Below, in pieces: positions 8,510-17,400 of a stretch of 64,000 bases of DNA. The stretch spans positions 5,855,501-5,919,500 of the forward strand of contig NZ_JAPEPX010000001.1 in NCBI RefSeq assembly GCF_026339935.1, written 5' to 3'. A program made the position numbers and the translations under genes. The stretch's first letter is position 1. Each line of letters starts with the position of its first letter. The DNA is from Streptomyces sp. NBC_01551 (GTDB lineage: Bacteria > Actinomycetota > Actinomycetes > Streptomycetales > Streptomycetaceae). The notes under the pieces are model-generated. The model was given only the letters and a program-made list of their open reading frames with translations. It was not told the DNA's origin and did not search any database.

Positions 8510-8731
8510 ATGAGCGACATCATCTTCAAGGACTCCAACGGCACCGTCCTGGAGGACGGGGACTCGGTCACCCTGACCAAGGACCTGAAAGTCAAGGGGA
8601 CCTCCGAGACCCTCAAGCGCGGCACCCTGGTCAAGAACATCCGCCTCACCTCCCGCCCGGGCGAGGTCGAGTGCAACACGAGGAAGGTCAAGGGCCTGGT
8701 CCTGAAGACCGAGTTCCTCAAGAAGGCCTGA
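8510..8731 (+). CDS. PhnA-like small protein (YjdM/PhnA C-terminal domain)
   Basis: 73 residues starting MSDIIFKDSNGTVLEDGDSV, followed by TLTKDLKVKGTSETLKRGT and a LKTEFLKKA end. This is the SH3-like C-terminal domain of alkylphosphonate-uptake PhnA/YjdM proteins; the N-terminal zinc ribbon of the full family is absent, which is common in actinobacteria. Function is not known in this setting. Located 46 bases after the STAS gene, likely in the same operon. Confidence 0.82.
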   Translation: MSDIIFKDSNGTVLEDGDSVTLTKDLKVKGTSETLKRGTLVKNIRLTSRPGEVECNTRKVKGLVLKTEFLKKA

Positions 8732-8790
8732 CCGGCGAAGGTCCCACTGCGGGAGGCGAACGTCACGAAGGTGCCCCGCCGGGTCCCACG

Positions 8791-8810
8791 AGTTGCAAGG
8801 ATCTGCAATT
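8791..8810. promoter_or_regulatory. ArsR-type operator 2
   Basis: AGTTGCAAGG-ATCTGCAATT, an imperfect dyad matching the perfect one at 5010-5031 in the TTGCA...TGCAA spacing. It lies ~100 bases before the second arsR-like gene, so this gene probably has its own autoregulated promoter inside the cluster. Confidence 0.65.
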
Positions 8811-8906
8811 GTGGAGGTCGCAAGGTGTGAAGAGGGGCGAACGGATGCCTCTACGAAGGAACGGTTCCGGGTGGATGAGATGGGCAGTCACGGCAGGGGT
8901 ACCCAG

Positions 8907-9242
8907 GTGAGCGCACCGCTGTACCAGCTGAAGGCGGAGTTCTTCAAAACGCTGGGGCACCCGGTCCGCATCCGCGTCCTGGAACTCCTCTCCGTACGCG
9001 AGCACGCGGTAGCCGAGATGCTCCCCGAGGTCGGAGTGGAGGCCGCGAGCCTCTCCCAACAGCTCGCCGTCCTGCGCAAGGCCAACCTGGTGATCACCCG
9101 CCGGGAGGGCTCGAACGTGTACTACAGCCTCACGCACCCCCAGATCGCCGAGCTCCTGCGGGTCGCCCGCGGCATCCTCTCCGGCGTCCTGGAAGGCCAG
9201 GCCGAACTCCTGGCCGACCTCAAGGCCAGCCGCCACGCCTGA
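8907..9242 (+). CDS. ArsR-family winged-helix repressor, paralogue
   Basis: 111 residues, close paralogue of the gene at 5124: both share PLYQ-KAEFF, LGHPVRIRVLELL, LSQQLAVLR and an E-GQAELL-type C-terminal helix. It also lacks cysteine. GTG 8907 was chosen because it gives the same N-terminus as its paralogue and has AGGGG upstream; ATG 8880 is an alternative. Both proteins may recognise the same three operators, competing or forming heterodimers (inference). Confidence 0.88.
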   Translation: MSAPLYQLKAEFFKTLGHPVRIRVLELLSVREHAVAEMLPEVGVEAASLSQQLAVLRKANLVITRREGSNVYYSLTHPQIAELLRVARGILSGVLEGQAELLADLKASRHA

Positions 9243-9289
9243 ACGGTGCCCCACGGTGCGGGCCCTGCGGGGCCGGCACCCCACATACG

Positions 9290-9346
9290 GCGGCCGTCTT
9301 CCGATAGTGCGGGTTCAACGCGCTTCTGACACCGGAAGACGGCCGC
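9290..9346. terminator. Long inverted repeat between convergent genes
   Basis: GCGGCCGTCTTCCG (9290-9303) pairs with CGGAAGACGGCCGC (9333-9346), 14 bp perfect, loop of 29. It lies between the rightward arsR-like gene and the leftward small membrane gene and would terminate both. Confidence 0.6.
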
Positions 9347-9402
9347 TCCCTCATATGCCGAACCTGCTCCGCAGGCGTGCGGGCCCCATTTCGGTCCCGG
9401 CC

Positions 9403-9561
9403 TCACTTCTGGGCGTGCTGCCCCAGGTAGAACAGCAACCAGATGAACCCGGCGAACACGTGCGTGCCGAAGATGTAGAAGAAGGCCCGCATCGCAACGC
9501 CCTTCTCTTTCCACTTCTCGTGCTCCGCCGCCGTGTCTCTCTCGGGCAGGTTGTCCGTCAT
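9403..9561 (-). CDS. DUF6126-like small membrane protein
   Basis: 52 residues: MTDNLPERDTAAEHEKWKEK, then a single transmembrane segment around FFYIFGTHVFAGFIWLLFYL and a short tail GQHAQK. The AAEHEKWKEKG and FGTH-FAGF-WLLFY pattern is that of the DUF6126 family in Streptomyces. Function unknown. Start ATG 9561 overlaps the stop of the upstream gene (ATGA). Confidence 0.78.
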   Translation of the reverse strand: MTDNLPERDTAAEHEKWKEKGVAMRAFFYIFGTHVFAGFIWLLFYLGQHAQK

Positions 9562-9761
9562 GACGCGTCTTCCTTCCTGGTGCTCGGCTCCTCGACAGGG
9601 CGGCGGCACGGGCGGACGCGGACCTGCATGCCGTGTTCGCCGGCGTACTCGATGACGGCCGCGACTTCGCCGGCCTCTACCGTGCGAACCTCCGGCTCAT
9701 GGCCGGTTCCGAGGTAGGTGATCTCGTACAGCTGTACGTCCCTTTGGTTCCTGCTGGTCAC
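9558..9761 (-). CDS. Small hypothetical protein
   Basis: 67 residues, starting at GTG 9761 which overlaps the stop of the upstream ATPase gene. Contains a beta-rich segment (YEITYLGTGHEPEVRTVEAG) and a basic end. No family recognised. The tight overlaps on both sides show it belongs to the leftward four-gene operon that begins at the 10454 operator. Confidence 0.65.
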   Translation of the reverse strand: MTSRNQRDVQLYEITYLGTGHEPEVRTVEAGEVAAVIEYAGEHGMQVRVRPCRRPVEEPSTRKEDAS

Positions 9762-10222
9762 GGTGTGCCTTCCGGCAGGATGAAGCGGACGACCACCGTT
9801 TTGCCGTGCCCGCCGGAGGAAGGCTCGATACGGACGTCGCCGCCGAACGTGCGCGCCAGGTCAGCCACCGTGCGCAGCCCCTGCCCGGAGGTCCGACCAG
9901 CATCGGCCAGCGTTATCGGGCGCGGGTCCAGGTCCTCGACCGAGACCACGAGCAGGTGCTCGGCCATGTGGAGAGTCACCTCCGCATCCGGGGAGTCCTG
10001 AGCGTGCCGGACGGCGTTGGCCACCAGCTCGCTGACCACCAGGAGCACGGCGCCGAAGAGCGCGCAGGAGCTCTCCAGGCCGAAGAGGACCAGGGACCGT
10101 TCGCTGCGCTCGCGCGCGGCCCGCACGGAACCCGGCACCAGCGGCACCGTCCACACGTGCTTGAGCGCCTCGACGGCCGATTGCCCGCTGGGGTGCCGGG
10201 CCATCACCGACGCCTCGGACAC
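9758..10222 (-). CDS. RsbW-like ATP-binding protein, second copy
   Basis: About 154 residues of GHKL ATPase fold: N box VVSELVANAVRHAQ, G1 VEDLDPRPITL, G2 TSGQGLRTVADLA, and a C-terminal GGHGKTVVVRFIL. Related in architecture to the protein at 7611. GTG 10222 is the chosen start, ATG 10204 is an alternative. It is the second gene of a leftward operon under an ArsR-type operator. Confidence 0.82.
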   Translation of the reverse strand: MSEASVMARHPSGQSAVEALKHVWTVPLVPGSVRAARERSERSLVLFGLESSCALFGAVLLVVSELVANAVRHAQDSPDAEVTLHMAEHLLVVSVEDLDPRPITLADAGRTSGQGLRTVADLARTFGGDVRIEPSSGGHGKTVVVRFILPEGTP

Positions 10223-10241
10223 GCCAGTGACACTGTCTGGT

Positions 10242-10439
10242 TCACCGGCTGTCTCCGGCTTCGGTGGCCACGCCGTGATCGTGGGCCACGCGCAATGCGT
10301 CCTCCAGCTCCTCCGCGGCCTGTGCCTCCTCGAAGGCATCGTCAGCTTCCTGTGCAGCCTGGAGACGAGCCCGCGCCACACGGGCCCGTTCCAGCGCCGC
10401 TTCCTCGAACCCGGCCACACCGCGACCCCCGTCCGCCAT
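10242..10439 (-). CDS. Small helical protein
   Basis: 65 residues, Ala/Glu-rich and strongly helical (EEAALERARVARARLQAAQE, then DDAFEEAQAAEELEDAL). No family. The ATG lies only 14 bases from the operator at 10454-10473 and has no clear Shine-Dalgarno, so the mRNA may have a very short leader. It is the first gene of the operon with the ATPase and two small proteins. Confidence 0.6.
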   Translation of the reverse strand: MADGGRGVAGFEEAALERARVARARLQAAQEADDAFEEAQAAEELEDALRVAHDHGVATEAGDSR

Positions 10440-10453
10440 ATCTAGAACTAGTG

Positions 10454-10473
10454 AATTGCATAACTCTGCAAGT
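10454..10473. promoter_or_regulatory. ArsR-type operator 3
   Basis: AATTGCATAA-CTCTGCAAGT matches the TTGCA...TGCAA dyad of operators 1 and 2. It is directly upstream of the leftward small-helical-protein gene, extending the predicted ArsR regulon to this operon. Confidence 0.6.
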
Positions 10474-10727
10474 CTAGCGGGTGTGGGACCGTTGGGAGGT
10501 TCACCGGCCGTGGATGATCAGGGCACCTTGCGTACCATCTGGCGGGTCAGCTCGTAGCGGGCGCCGACTGCGGCCAGGCAGCCATCGTCGACCCGGGCGG
10601 CGAGGTCCGGCTCGGCGGCGAGGTCCGGCTCGCGGCGAGGCGTGCCCGGACCCGGCGGACGTTCTCGGTGACCGCCGCACATCGCCTACCTGGCGGACCG
10701 GATCCGACCGGCAATCGACCACAGTCT

Positions 10728-11102
10728 TCAGGGTGAAGCCCGGATCGACGCAGTCGCTGTGAGCACGGCTTTGACGTAGCCGACGGTGTCGCGTGGACTC
10801 GGCCACGTCGCCAGGTGGCGGGGCTCGGTGGGTGCCTGCTCGAAGCTGCCGATGCGCAGGAAGACGGCGGACGGCCCGCACTTGTCCGCGTACAGGCGCC
10901 CCAGAGCCTCGACCGCGACCTTGTTCACCCCGTACAGGCCGTCCGGGTGTACGGGCTCCTGTGGCCCGGTGAGGTGCTGCGTCGGGTAGAAGCCGGTCAT
11001 GAGGTTGCTGCCGGCCGGCACCACCCGCCCGATTCCGTTGCACTTGGCGGCTTCCAGGACGTTGTGCGTGCCCCGCGGAGCGAGTTGCAGAGCCTGAGCC
11101 GT
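10728..11102 (-). pseudogene. NAD-dependent epimerase/dehydratase (uronate-dehydrogenase-like) remnant
   Basis: The translated stretch reads as the middle part of a short-chain epimerase/dehydratase: GTHNVLEAAKCNGIGRVV, then LYGVNKVAVEALGRLYADK carrying the YxxxK pair, and LRIGSFEQAPTEPRHLATW and SPRDTVGYVKAVL. The N-terminal nucleotide-binding GxxGxxG part and the C-terminus are missing, and the upstream residues in this frame are not protein-like. Flanking bases 10474-10727 and 11103-11303 hold only fragmentary frames with nothing recognisable. Confidence 0.75.
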
Positions 11103-11303
11103 CCCGCTACGCCGTGCCACCACGCGTGTCAGAGGGCGTCGCCTGCCTCGCCCCCGGGCGGGAGTCTGGTCCGTGACTGGTCCGGGAGGCGTGACTGAGC
11201 GGCTCCTTTCCGCACTTAACGTGATAGTCCTGTGTCGATGGGTGACGCTTCGGAACTGCCTTCGGGAGGGTAATTTCCGTTCCGGGAGCTCGACTTGGCG
11301 CTC

Positions 11304-11452
11304 TAGAAGAACCCAACTGCTTTCGGGGAATAGCTGCAATAAAGGTTCTTCGTCTGCTGGTGGTACAGCAGTTGCACCCATGCTGACCAGGTCAAACGGT
11401 AGTTGGCGCGGCATCCTGGCGAGGGTTGGTCCGGGAATGGTCCGGATCTTGG
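11304..11452. repeat. Imperfect direct repeat, copy B
   Basis: Matches copy A (4104-4252) at offset exactly 7,200. Conserved blocks include AAAGGTTCTTCGTCTGCTGG and TGCACCCATGCTGACCAGG. In this copy CTGCTG...CAGCAG and GAAGAACC...GGTTCTTC can form stems that are weaker in copy A, which suggests a structure that has decayed in A. It ends about 50 bases before the stop of the leftward HNH gene. Confidence 0.75.
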
Positions 11453-11498
11453 TGTGTCTACGCCGCCTCGGGCCATGTCTGTGCTGACGTAGGTGGCG

Positions 11499-12827
11499 TC
11501 AGCCCTCATCCCGGACGGGTAGTGCCGCTGCCTCGAACACGGACAGGTGCTGCGTGAGGCAGGGGACCAGGTCCGGATCTTGGTAGCAGCCGGCAGCGGA
11601 TGCCGCCTGGTAGATGTCGGCCAGGTAGAACTCGCCGAGCGATACGACGCCCCGGAGGCCTTTGAAGAACCTGGCGGTTTCCTCCACCGTCGGCTCGACC
11701 ATGGTTGACGCTGTGTAGGCGACGCGCCAGAGTTCGGCAGCCTTCGACTGCCAACCACTGACCCCTGTCACCTCAAGTTCGGAGTCGGACAGTCCGTGAT
11801 ATATCCGAGCCGACTTGTGCGTCCCCGCGTGACTGGCCGCCCGCACGAGGCGGTGCACGTTGATCTCGGCGTCGAGGAGGTTGCCGATCTGCTCCCTGAC
11901 CCACTTGCGCTGTATGTCCGTGGGGCCACCGACGATCTTGCCGCCCCATTCTTCATCACCCGGGACCCACGTAGTTGGCCATGCTGAGTTCCATGCGCGG
12001 GTGACCGCGTCGTGGTCCATGTCCCGCCGTGCTTCGGCAAAATTGCTCATCCCGAAGTAGGTGGCGTACTGAGCGGCCTGAACGATCAGCTCGGGATCCG
12101 TCAGATCGGCCTCAGTAAGGCCTGCGAGGCTTTCGCGGAACTCGTCGACCTGTTTGGGGGTCGGGGCGTCCTCGCCGTCGCTCAAACCGCAGTGCCACAC
12201 CGCAAACGCTGCCTCGAGCACCGCTTGACGCATGTCGAGATGGGCGGGCGGCCGGGTGGCACCGACGATCCGCCGGGCTCCGTCCTGTAGGACGCTGACT
12301 TTGTTCCACGCAATGCCGCAGCAGTACTTGAACTTGTTGGGGTCGAGGACCTTGTCGTAGCCCATGGCGGTGTCGATGATCTCGCCCCAGACCCAGGCGG
12401 GCAGTCCCGCGACTCGAAAGCGTTCGACGCTTGGCTTCCAGTCGCCAGGCAGCTCGATGGCTTTGCGGTCGTCGCCTTCGCCGTAGCCCCAGCGGTTCCA
12501 CTCCTTCAGGAATGCGACGCGGTACTCGAGCTTGGGCTTCTCCTGTTCGAGAAGGTTGTCGGCGGCCTGCTGCATGGCGGCGGCCCAACGGAGGGCGTCG
12601 TCGGCGACGTTCTTGACCAGGGCGCTGTCGACGGTGGCGGAGCTCTTCCCGCTGTTGCAGGGCTCGCAGCTCGTGACGAGGTTGTCGGGGGTGTCCGTGC
12701 CGCCAAGCGCAACGGGGGTGACATGGTCGACGCGCAGTGGGACGTCGGGCGCGGAGGCGCCGCAGTATCGGCAGGTGTGGTTGTCCCGGCGGAGGACTTC
12801 GTATCGGAGGCGTTTGGAGACGGCCAT
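11499..12827 (-). CDS. HNH endonuclease-domain protein
   Basis: 442 residues. The N-terminal ~65 residues are an HNH nuclease with zinc-binding pairs: CRYCG, then RVDHVTPVALGG (catalytic D-H), DNLVTSCEPCNSGKS (N and second CxxC). The remaining ~370 residues are mostly helical and unrecognised, with AWVWGEIIDTAMGYDK and FKYCCGIAWNKV. ATG 12827 with GAGAGAATG upstream. Single HNH genes with long helical tails of this type occur in phage and defence contexts in Streptomyces; here it is next to other nuclease genes. Target unknown. Confidence 0.85.
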   Translation of the reverse strand: MAVSKRLRYEVLRRDNHTCRYCGASAPDVPLRVDHVTPVALGGTDTPDNLVTSCEPCNSGKSSATVDSALVKNVADDALRWAAAMQQAADNLLEQEKPKLEYRVAFLKEWNRWGYGEGDDRKAIELPGDWKPSVERFRVAGLPAWVWGEIIDTAMGYDKVLDPNKFKYCCGIAWNKVSVLQDGARRIVGATRPPAHLDMRQAVLEAAFAVWHCGLSDGEDAPTPKQVDEFRESLAGLTEADLTDPELIVQAAQYATYFGMSNFAEARRDMDHDAVTRAWNSAWPTTWVPGDEEWGGKIVGGPTDIQRKWVREQIGNLLDAEINVHRLVRAASHAGTHKSARIYHGLSDSELEVTGVSGWQSKAAELWRVAYTASTMVEPTVEETARFFKGLRGVVSLGEFYLADIYQAASAAGCYQDPDLVPCLTQHLSVFEAAALPVRDEG

Positions 12828-13002
12828 GGAGCATTCTCTCTGGCTGTCGAGGGTGCGGTCTAGCCGGAGGTTCGGTGTGCGGCTCTCTGAGCCCAGGAAG
12901 CTGTGACTAGTACCGCGGAGCGTATGAGCAACCGGCCCTTCGTGTAGCCAGAGAGGCCGGCCCCCTCCTGCGCGTCGCAGCCGGCAAGGGTGAGGCAGGG
13001 GC

Positions 13003-13036
13003 GGGTCCGGGATTGGTTGGGACCTTGGTGTGCCTG
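13003..13036. repeat. Partial copy C of the A/B repeat (right end only)
   Basis: GGGTCCGGGATTGGTTGGGA followed by CCTTGGTGTGCCT resembles the right end of copy B (GGTCCGGGAATGGTCCGGAT, then CTTGGTGTG). Roughly 26 of 32 positions agree. It lies on the far side of the HNH gene from copy B, so the HNH gene is flanked by related sequences. Confidence 0.45.
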
Positions 13037-13048
13037 GACCTGGCGGAA

Positions 13049-13981
13049 ATGACTGTCGACCTGCGGGTGTTATCCGTCGGCACGTGTGACAAGGGGGCGT
13101 TGAGTCTGAAGCTGTTCTACACGAAGGACGGCGTGACCGAGGTCATGCAGAGGTTGGCCGAAGCTGAGGCCGATGTACAGAGCCTGGTCGAGGGAGCGAT
13201 GGAGGCGATGCTCGGAGCGCGATTCCTTGCCTCCGAGTACAGCACCGGACCCGCGCACGGTGGACGCATTGACTCGCTGGGGCTCGACGAGAACGGTGCT
13301 CCGGTGATCATCGAGTACAAGCGCGCCACCGACCCCGGCGTGCTGTCGCAAGGGCTTTTCTACATGGCCTGGTTGATGGACCACCGCACCGAGTTCCAGG
13401 CGTTGGTCCGCGAGCGTCTCGGGATGACGGCGGCGTCGCAGATTCTGTGGAGCGCGCCCCGGATGATCCTGATCGCCGGCGACTTCACCCGCTACGACCT
13501 GCACGCCGTGCGGGAGCACCGCCACTCGATCGACCTGGTCCGCTACCGGCTGTACGGGGAGCACCACATTGGCCTGGAGACCGTCGCCTCGTCGCAGGGC
13601 AAAGTGCCGCAGCGCCGCCGACGCCGAAGCGACGATGGGTCTGTACCCGTTCGTCGCGCGAGCGAGGCGATGGCGGACCTGGCGATGGCCGTGGACCAGG
13701 CGCTGTTGGGGCTTGGCGGGGACGTGGCGAAGATCCAGCGCCAGACGTACGACGCGTACCGGCGGCTGCACAACTTCGCCTGCGTCACGAGCCGCCAAGA
13801 CAAGGTCCTCGCGTACCTGAAGGCGGCGCCGACCACTGTCGATCTTGCGCCGGGATTCACCAGGGACGTGACGGGGCTTGGGCATCACGGCACCGGCGAC
13901 CTGGAGGTCCAGCTGCGCTCGGACAAAGACCTCGAACGAGCGATGGAGCTGTTCCGGCTGTCCTACGACGCGGCGGCCTAG
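13049..13981 (+). CDS. PD-(D/E)xK nuclease-like protein with DUF5655-type C-terminus
   Basis: About 310 residues. The N-terminal part matches the DUF91/NucS-like endonuclease fold with FLASEY, then GGRIDSLGLDENGAPVIIEY followed by KR: the D of RIDSLG and the E-x-K of IEYK form the expected catalytic set. Next come LSQGLFYMAWLMDH and LIAGDFTRYD, usual in this group. The last ~110 residues carry the DUF5655 tail. The start is uncertain: ATG 13049, TTG 13100 just before LKLF, or TTG 13013. Likely DNA nuclease of a defence or restriction type; no partner gene is adjacent on the same strand. Confidence 0.8.
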   Translation: MTVDLRVLSVGTCDKGALSLKLFYTKDGVTEVMQRLAEAEADVQSLVEGAMEAMLGARFLASEYSTGPAHGGRIDSLGLDENGAPVIIEYKRATDPGVLSQGLFYMAWLMDHRTEFQALVRERLGMTAASQILWSAPRMILIAGDFTRYDLHAVREHRHSIDLVRYRLYGEHHIGLETVASSQGKVPQRRRRRSDDGSVPVRRASEAMADLAMAVDQALLGLGGDVAKIQRQTYDAYRRLHNFACVTSRQDKVLAYLKAAPTTVDLAPGFTRDVTGLGHHGTGDLEVQLRSDKDLERAMELFRLSYDAAA

Positions 13982-14404
13982 GCCGGCGGAGTCGGCGTTT
14001 GGTTCGAGGTTTCGGTATTGGGCCTTTCGGTAGGGCGGGCGAGGACGTGGCGGTGGAGTAGTCCATCTTCCGCACGATCCCCGGTTTCGGAAACCGGGGA
14101 TCGTGCGCTATATATCGCCCATCGGTGCCGCGCGGGCCTCCTTCCGCGGGGTGCCGGGCCCTCCGAGATCGCCTGGGTGCTCTGCGCCAACATCGAGCGT
14201 GCGCACCGCCGAACAGGCAAGACGACCCCATGACGGAGCGGGCCCGGTCAGCGGTCTCGGATTTGCTCGATGCGCTGAACTGACCGGTTGGGCAAGGACA
14301 TCAGGTGAAGCCCTTGATGTGCGCCAGCCACTCCTGGAACATCCCGGATGACAACACCCCATCGGGCGGGGCCGCCCGAGCCCGCTGGCCTAGCGGGCCG
14401 GTGG
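13982..14404. other. Intergenic region containing a palindrome
   Basis: About 420 bases between convergent genes. It holds the 37 bp palindrome at 14071-14107 (separate entry). A stretch around 14290-14340 could encode a short minus-strand peptide, but no family or start was recognised. No tRNA or insertion sequence was seen. Confidence 0.4.
14071..14107 (-). promoter_or_regulatory. 37 bp perfect palindrome with adjacent TATAG box (operator copy 1)
   Basis: The core at 14077-14101 has half-sites ATCCCCGGTTTC and GAAACCGGGGAT separated by one base. Here the symmetry extends to CGCACG...CGTGCG, giving 18+1+18. On the minus strand a TATATAG box ends 5 bases before GATCCCC, the same spacing as at 42.1, 56.4 and 59.8 kb. 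Unlike those, no leftward gene follows; the gene to the left is convergent. Confidence 0.75.
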
Positions 14405-17400
14405 CTACCGGCTGCGGCGGGTGGTGATGAGTTGCCCGTTGTGGAGGCGGTGGTCGAGTTCGAGACCGCTATCGAGCATCGCGAGGACGTCGAGGTGGCG
14501 GTCGGCCGGCACGGTCGCCACCCGGCTCCGGTCGCGGCCGACGCGGATGGTTGGGTGGCGCTCACTGGGCCGTGCGACGTCGACCGGGCCGTCGGGAGTC
14601 CCCGGTACCAGCCGGGTCAGCGGAGTGGTGGTGGCGCGGTCGTCGAGAAGCCGGTTGATCGGGTCGGAGGGAGTGCGAACGTAGTCGAGGAGGTCCTGGA
14701 TTTCGTAGTCGCTCGCCCCGTACTGCTGCGCCCAGCCATCGATGTGGTGTTGGGCAGTCCACCGTCGGAGGTCGGCTGAGCGGTGCCCGAGACGGGCGGC
14801 GTCGCGGCCGAGGAGGTGAGCGATGCGCCGAGAGGTGACTCCAGAGGTGAGGAGGGTCAGGGCCTGTTCGGTGTCGACGCCGTGCCGGATGTGCCAGGCG
14901 GTGTGCGTGTTCAGCCTGGGAGCGCCGGGGGAGAGCGTGGGGCTGGTGTTGACCAGGTTGATCAGGGCGCCAACAGTCCAGCTCAGGGCGTGCCCGAAGG
15001 CGGTGCTGATGTTGCGTACCGCCTGTTCGAGCGCCCACGCGGCGGGAATATCGGACTGCCAGGAGCGGGCGAGGTCGGGGATCGGGGTGCCGGAGATCCA
15101 CTCGCGGAGCGCGGGGGCGATCGGGACGCTCATCTGCGTGCCCCGGGTCTCCTTGTCCTTGAAGCTCCAGGTCTTGGTGACTTCCGGGAGGTGCTCGAGC
15201 AGACGGTCGAAAACCTGGTGCTCGGTGAGGAAGTCGAGGGTGCGCTGCAGCGGCCACTCCGCCGGTTCAGTGCGCCAGTCGCCCCCAGCGGTTCCGGCGG
15301 CGTCGTCCACCGTGTGCCGGTTGAGCAGCACGGCCAGGTGCTTCGCGAGCCAGTCGAGGTAGCGGGCCGACCCCAGGCTGGTGCCGGTCCCAGCCCACCG
15401 GCCGGCTAGGGCGGGGTCGGTGCGATCGAACACAGTCGCGACCTGGTCCGAGAGGGTGAGCCACCGGCTGGTGGTCCGCCCGTTGCCGGTCTGGGACAGG
15501 GCGAACAGCGCGTCCAGGGCGTCGAGGGGTCCGCCCTGCGACGCCGGCGAGGCAGCGTGGAGGTGCAGGACGAGCCAGACGAACGAGGCGAAGTCCGCGG
15601 CGACGCCGTCCGCCAGCGCGAAGACTCCGTCTGCGTCCTGCCGCAGGGCGTCCTCGGCTGCGGCGAGATCGGCGAGGGCCTCGCTGGTCAGCAGCGTGGA
15701 GACGACGCTCAACTGCTCCGAGTCGGGGTTGAAGGTGTCGAACTCGGTGGTGCGGGGCGGGTAGGGACGGGTCAGGAAGATCCAGCCCTCGCTTTCCCGG
15801 CCGGCCCGCCCGGCGCGGCCAATCGCGTTGAGGAGTTCGGCAGGGGACAGGGCGCGCTGGCCCTCGTAGGTGAGCGGGTCGCCCTCGACCTTGTGGTGGA
15901 TGATGACGGTGCGCACGGGCAGGTTGACGCCGTCGGTGAGGGTGCTGGTGCTGGCGATCGCCAGGAGATCGTCGCGGCGCAGCGCACCCTCGACGGCGTG
16001 CAGGACGTCCTCGGGCAGGGCGCCGTGGTGGTAGGCGACGCCGTGCCGGGTGCAGCGCACCAGCGGGTGCTCCTCGCCGAGGGTGTCGGCAAGGTAGTCG
16101 GTCAGGGCCGCGGTCTCGGGTCGCTCGGGCAGGCGGTCGGCGATGGCGAGCGCCGCGTCACGGGCCTCGCGCCTGGTGCCGACGACCATCAGGACGCTGC
16201 CGGAGTCGGTGAGCTCCGCAGCGCCGGCGGCGAAGACCTTGTAGTCGGCGATCCCGCCCTGAAGACGGGTCCGGGCGTTCCACCGACCTTCGGGGCCGGC
16301 GAAGCGCCGCGTGCCCACCTCGCCGGTGGTCAGCCGGGCGATGGTAGAGGAGGCGGTCGGCCGGACGGCGAGGAGGGTCTCGACCGGCACGGTGGCGAGC
16401 ACTGGCGAGGGATGCTTCGTCGTCGGCAGCCGCTCCGCCAGCTCGGCCTGCTCAGCCATCAGGTTCGGGTACATGAGGCCGTGCATCCGGCGCGGGCCTC
16501 GCCAAGTGTCGGTGAAGTAGACCTCCCGCTCGGGGCGCTGCGGGTCGAGCCACGAGGCGATGTCGCCCTTGTTGCCGACGGCCGCGGACAGCAGCACCAG
16601 CCGGATGTCGCTGCGGGCCTGCAGCAGCGCGAGCAGGCTCTCCAGCACGAAGCCGCGCCTCCCCTGGCCCAGGTGGTGGGCCTCGTCGACCACGACCAGC
16701 CCGACGTCGGCCAGCGCCTCGCCAGGGTTGTTGCGGATCATGTGCATGAGCCGCTCGGGGGTGACGATCTCCACGTCCCCACCGTCCGACTCGGCTGACG
16801 AGGCCCAGGTGCCTAGTGGGAACTCCGGCTGCTCCGCCGCCAGGCGCCGCCCGAGCACCCGCAGTCGGCCTCGCAGCGCCGAGCGCATCTCCCGCCCGAG
16901 ACTGCGCATCGGCGACACGTACACAACGCGCCCGGGGCGCTGCGCCAGGTGCGAGCAGATCACCAGCTGGGCCATAAGCGTCTTGCCCGCGCTGGTCGGC
17001 ACGCTGATCAGGCTGCGTGACGTCGCCGGATCGAGCGGGTTTCCGCGCTCCAGCTTCAGGAGCTGGCGCTGCGGCGGCCAGAGCGTCATCACCGGCGGCC
17101 TCGACAGCGCGAAGCTTCGCGCCACTGCCGGGGGAGTCCCCGGGGGGAGTAGCCGGTAGAGGCTGCTGGCCGACATCTCCCCGCTCAGCTGGAACAGGTG
17201 CGCGGCGACCCACCGCGCCAGCCGGTCACCCCGGCCGGCCGTCTCCGTCATCACGTCCAGTAGCAGCCGCTGTGCGGCCAGCAGATCCTGCTCCTCGCCG
17301 AACCCCAGGAACTGGTACAGATGGAAGACCGCCTCCACGACGGCCTCTGCCGGCCCGTACATGGTCCCGGTCAGGGACTCGCGGCGCATCACTGCCCGCA

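Noticed and set aside
15557..16798. 413-codon plus-strand frame opposite the helicase
   Set aside because: Covers the helicase motifs on the other strand; Gly/Arg/Val-rich composition typical of antisense frames.
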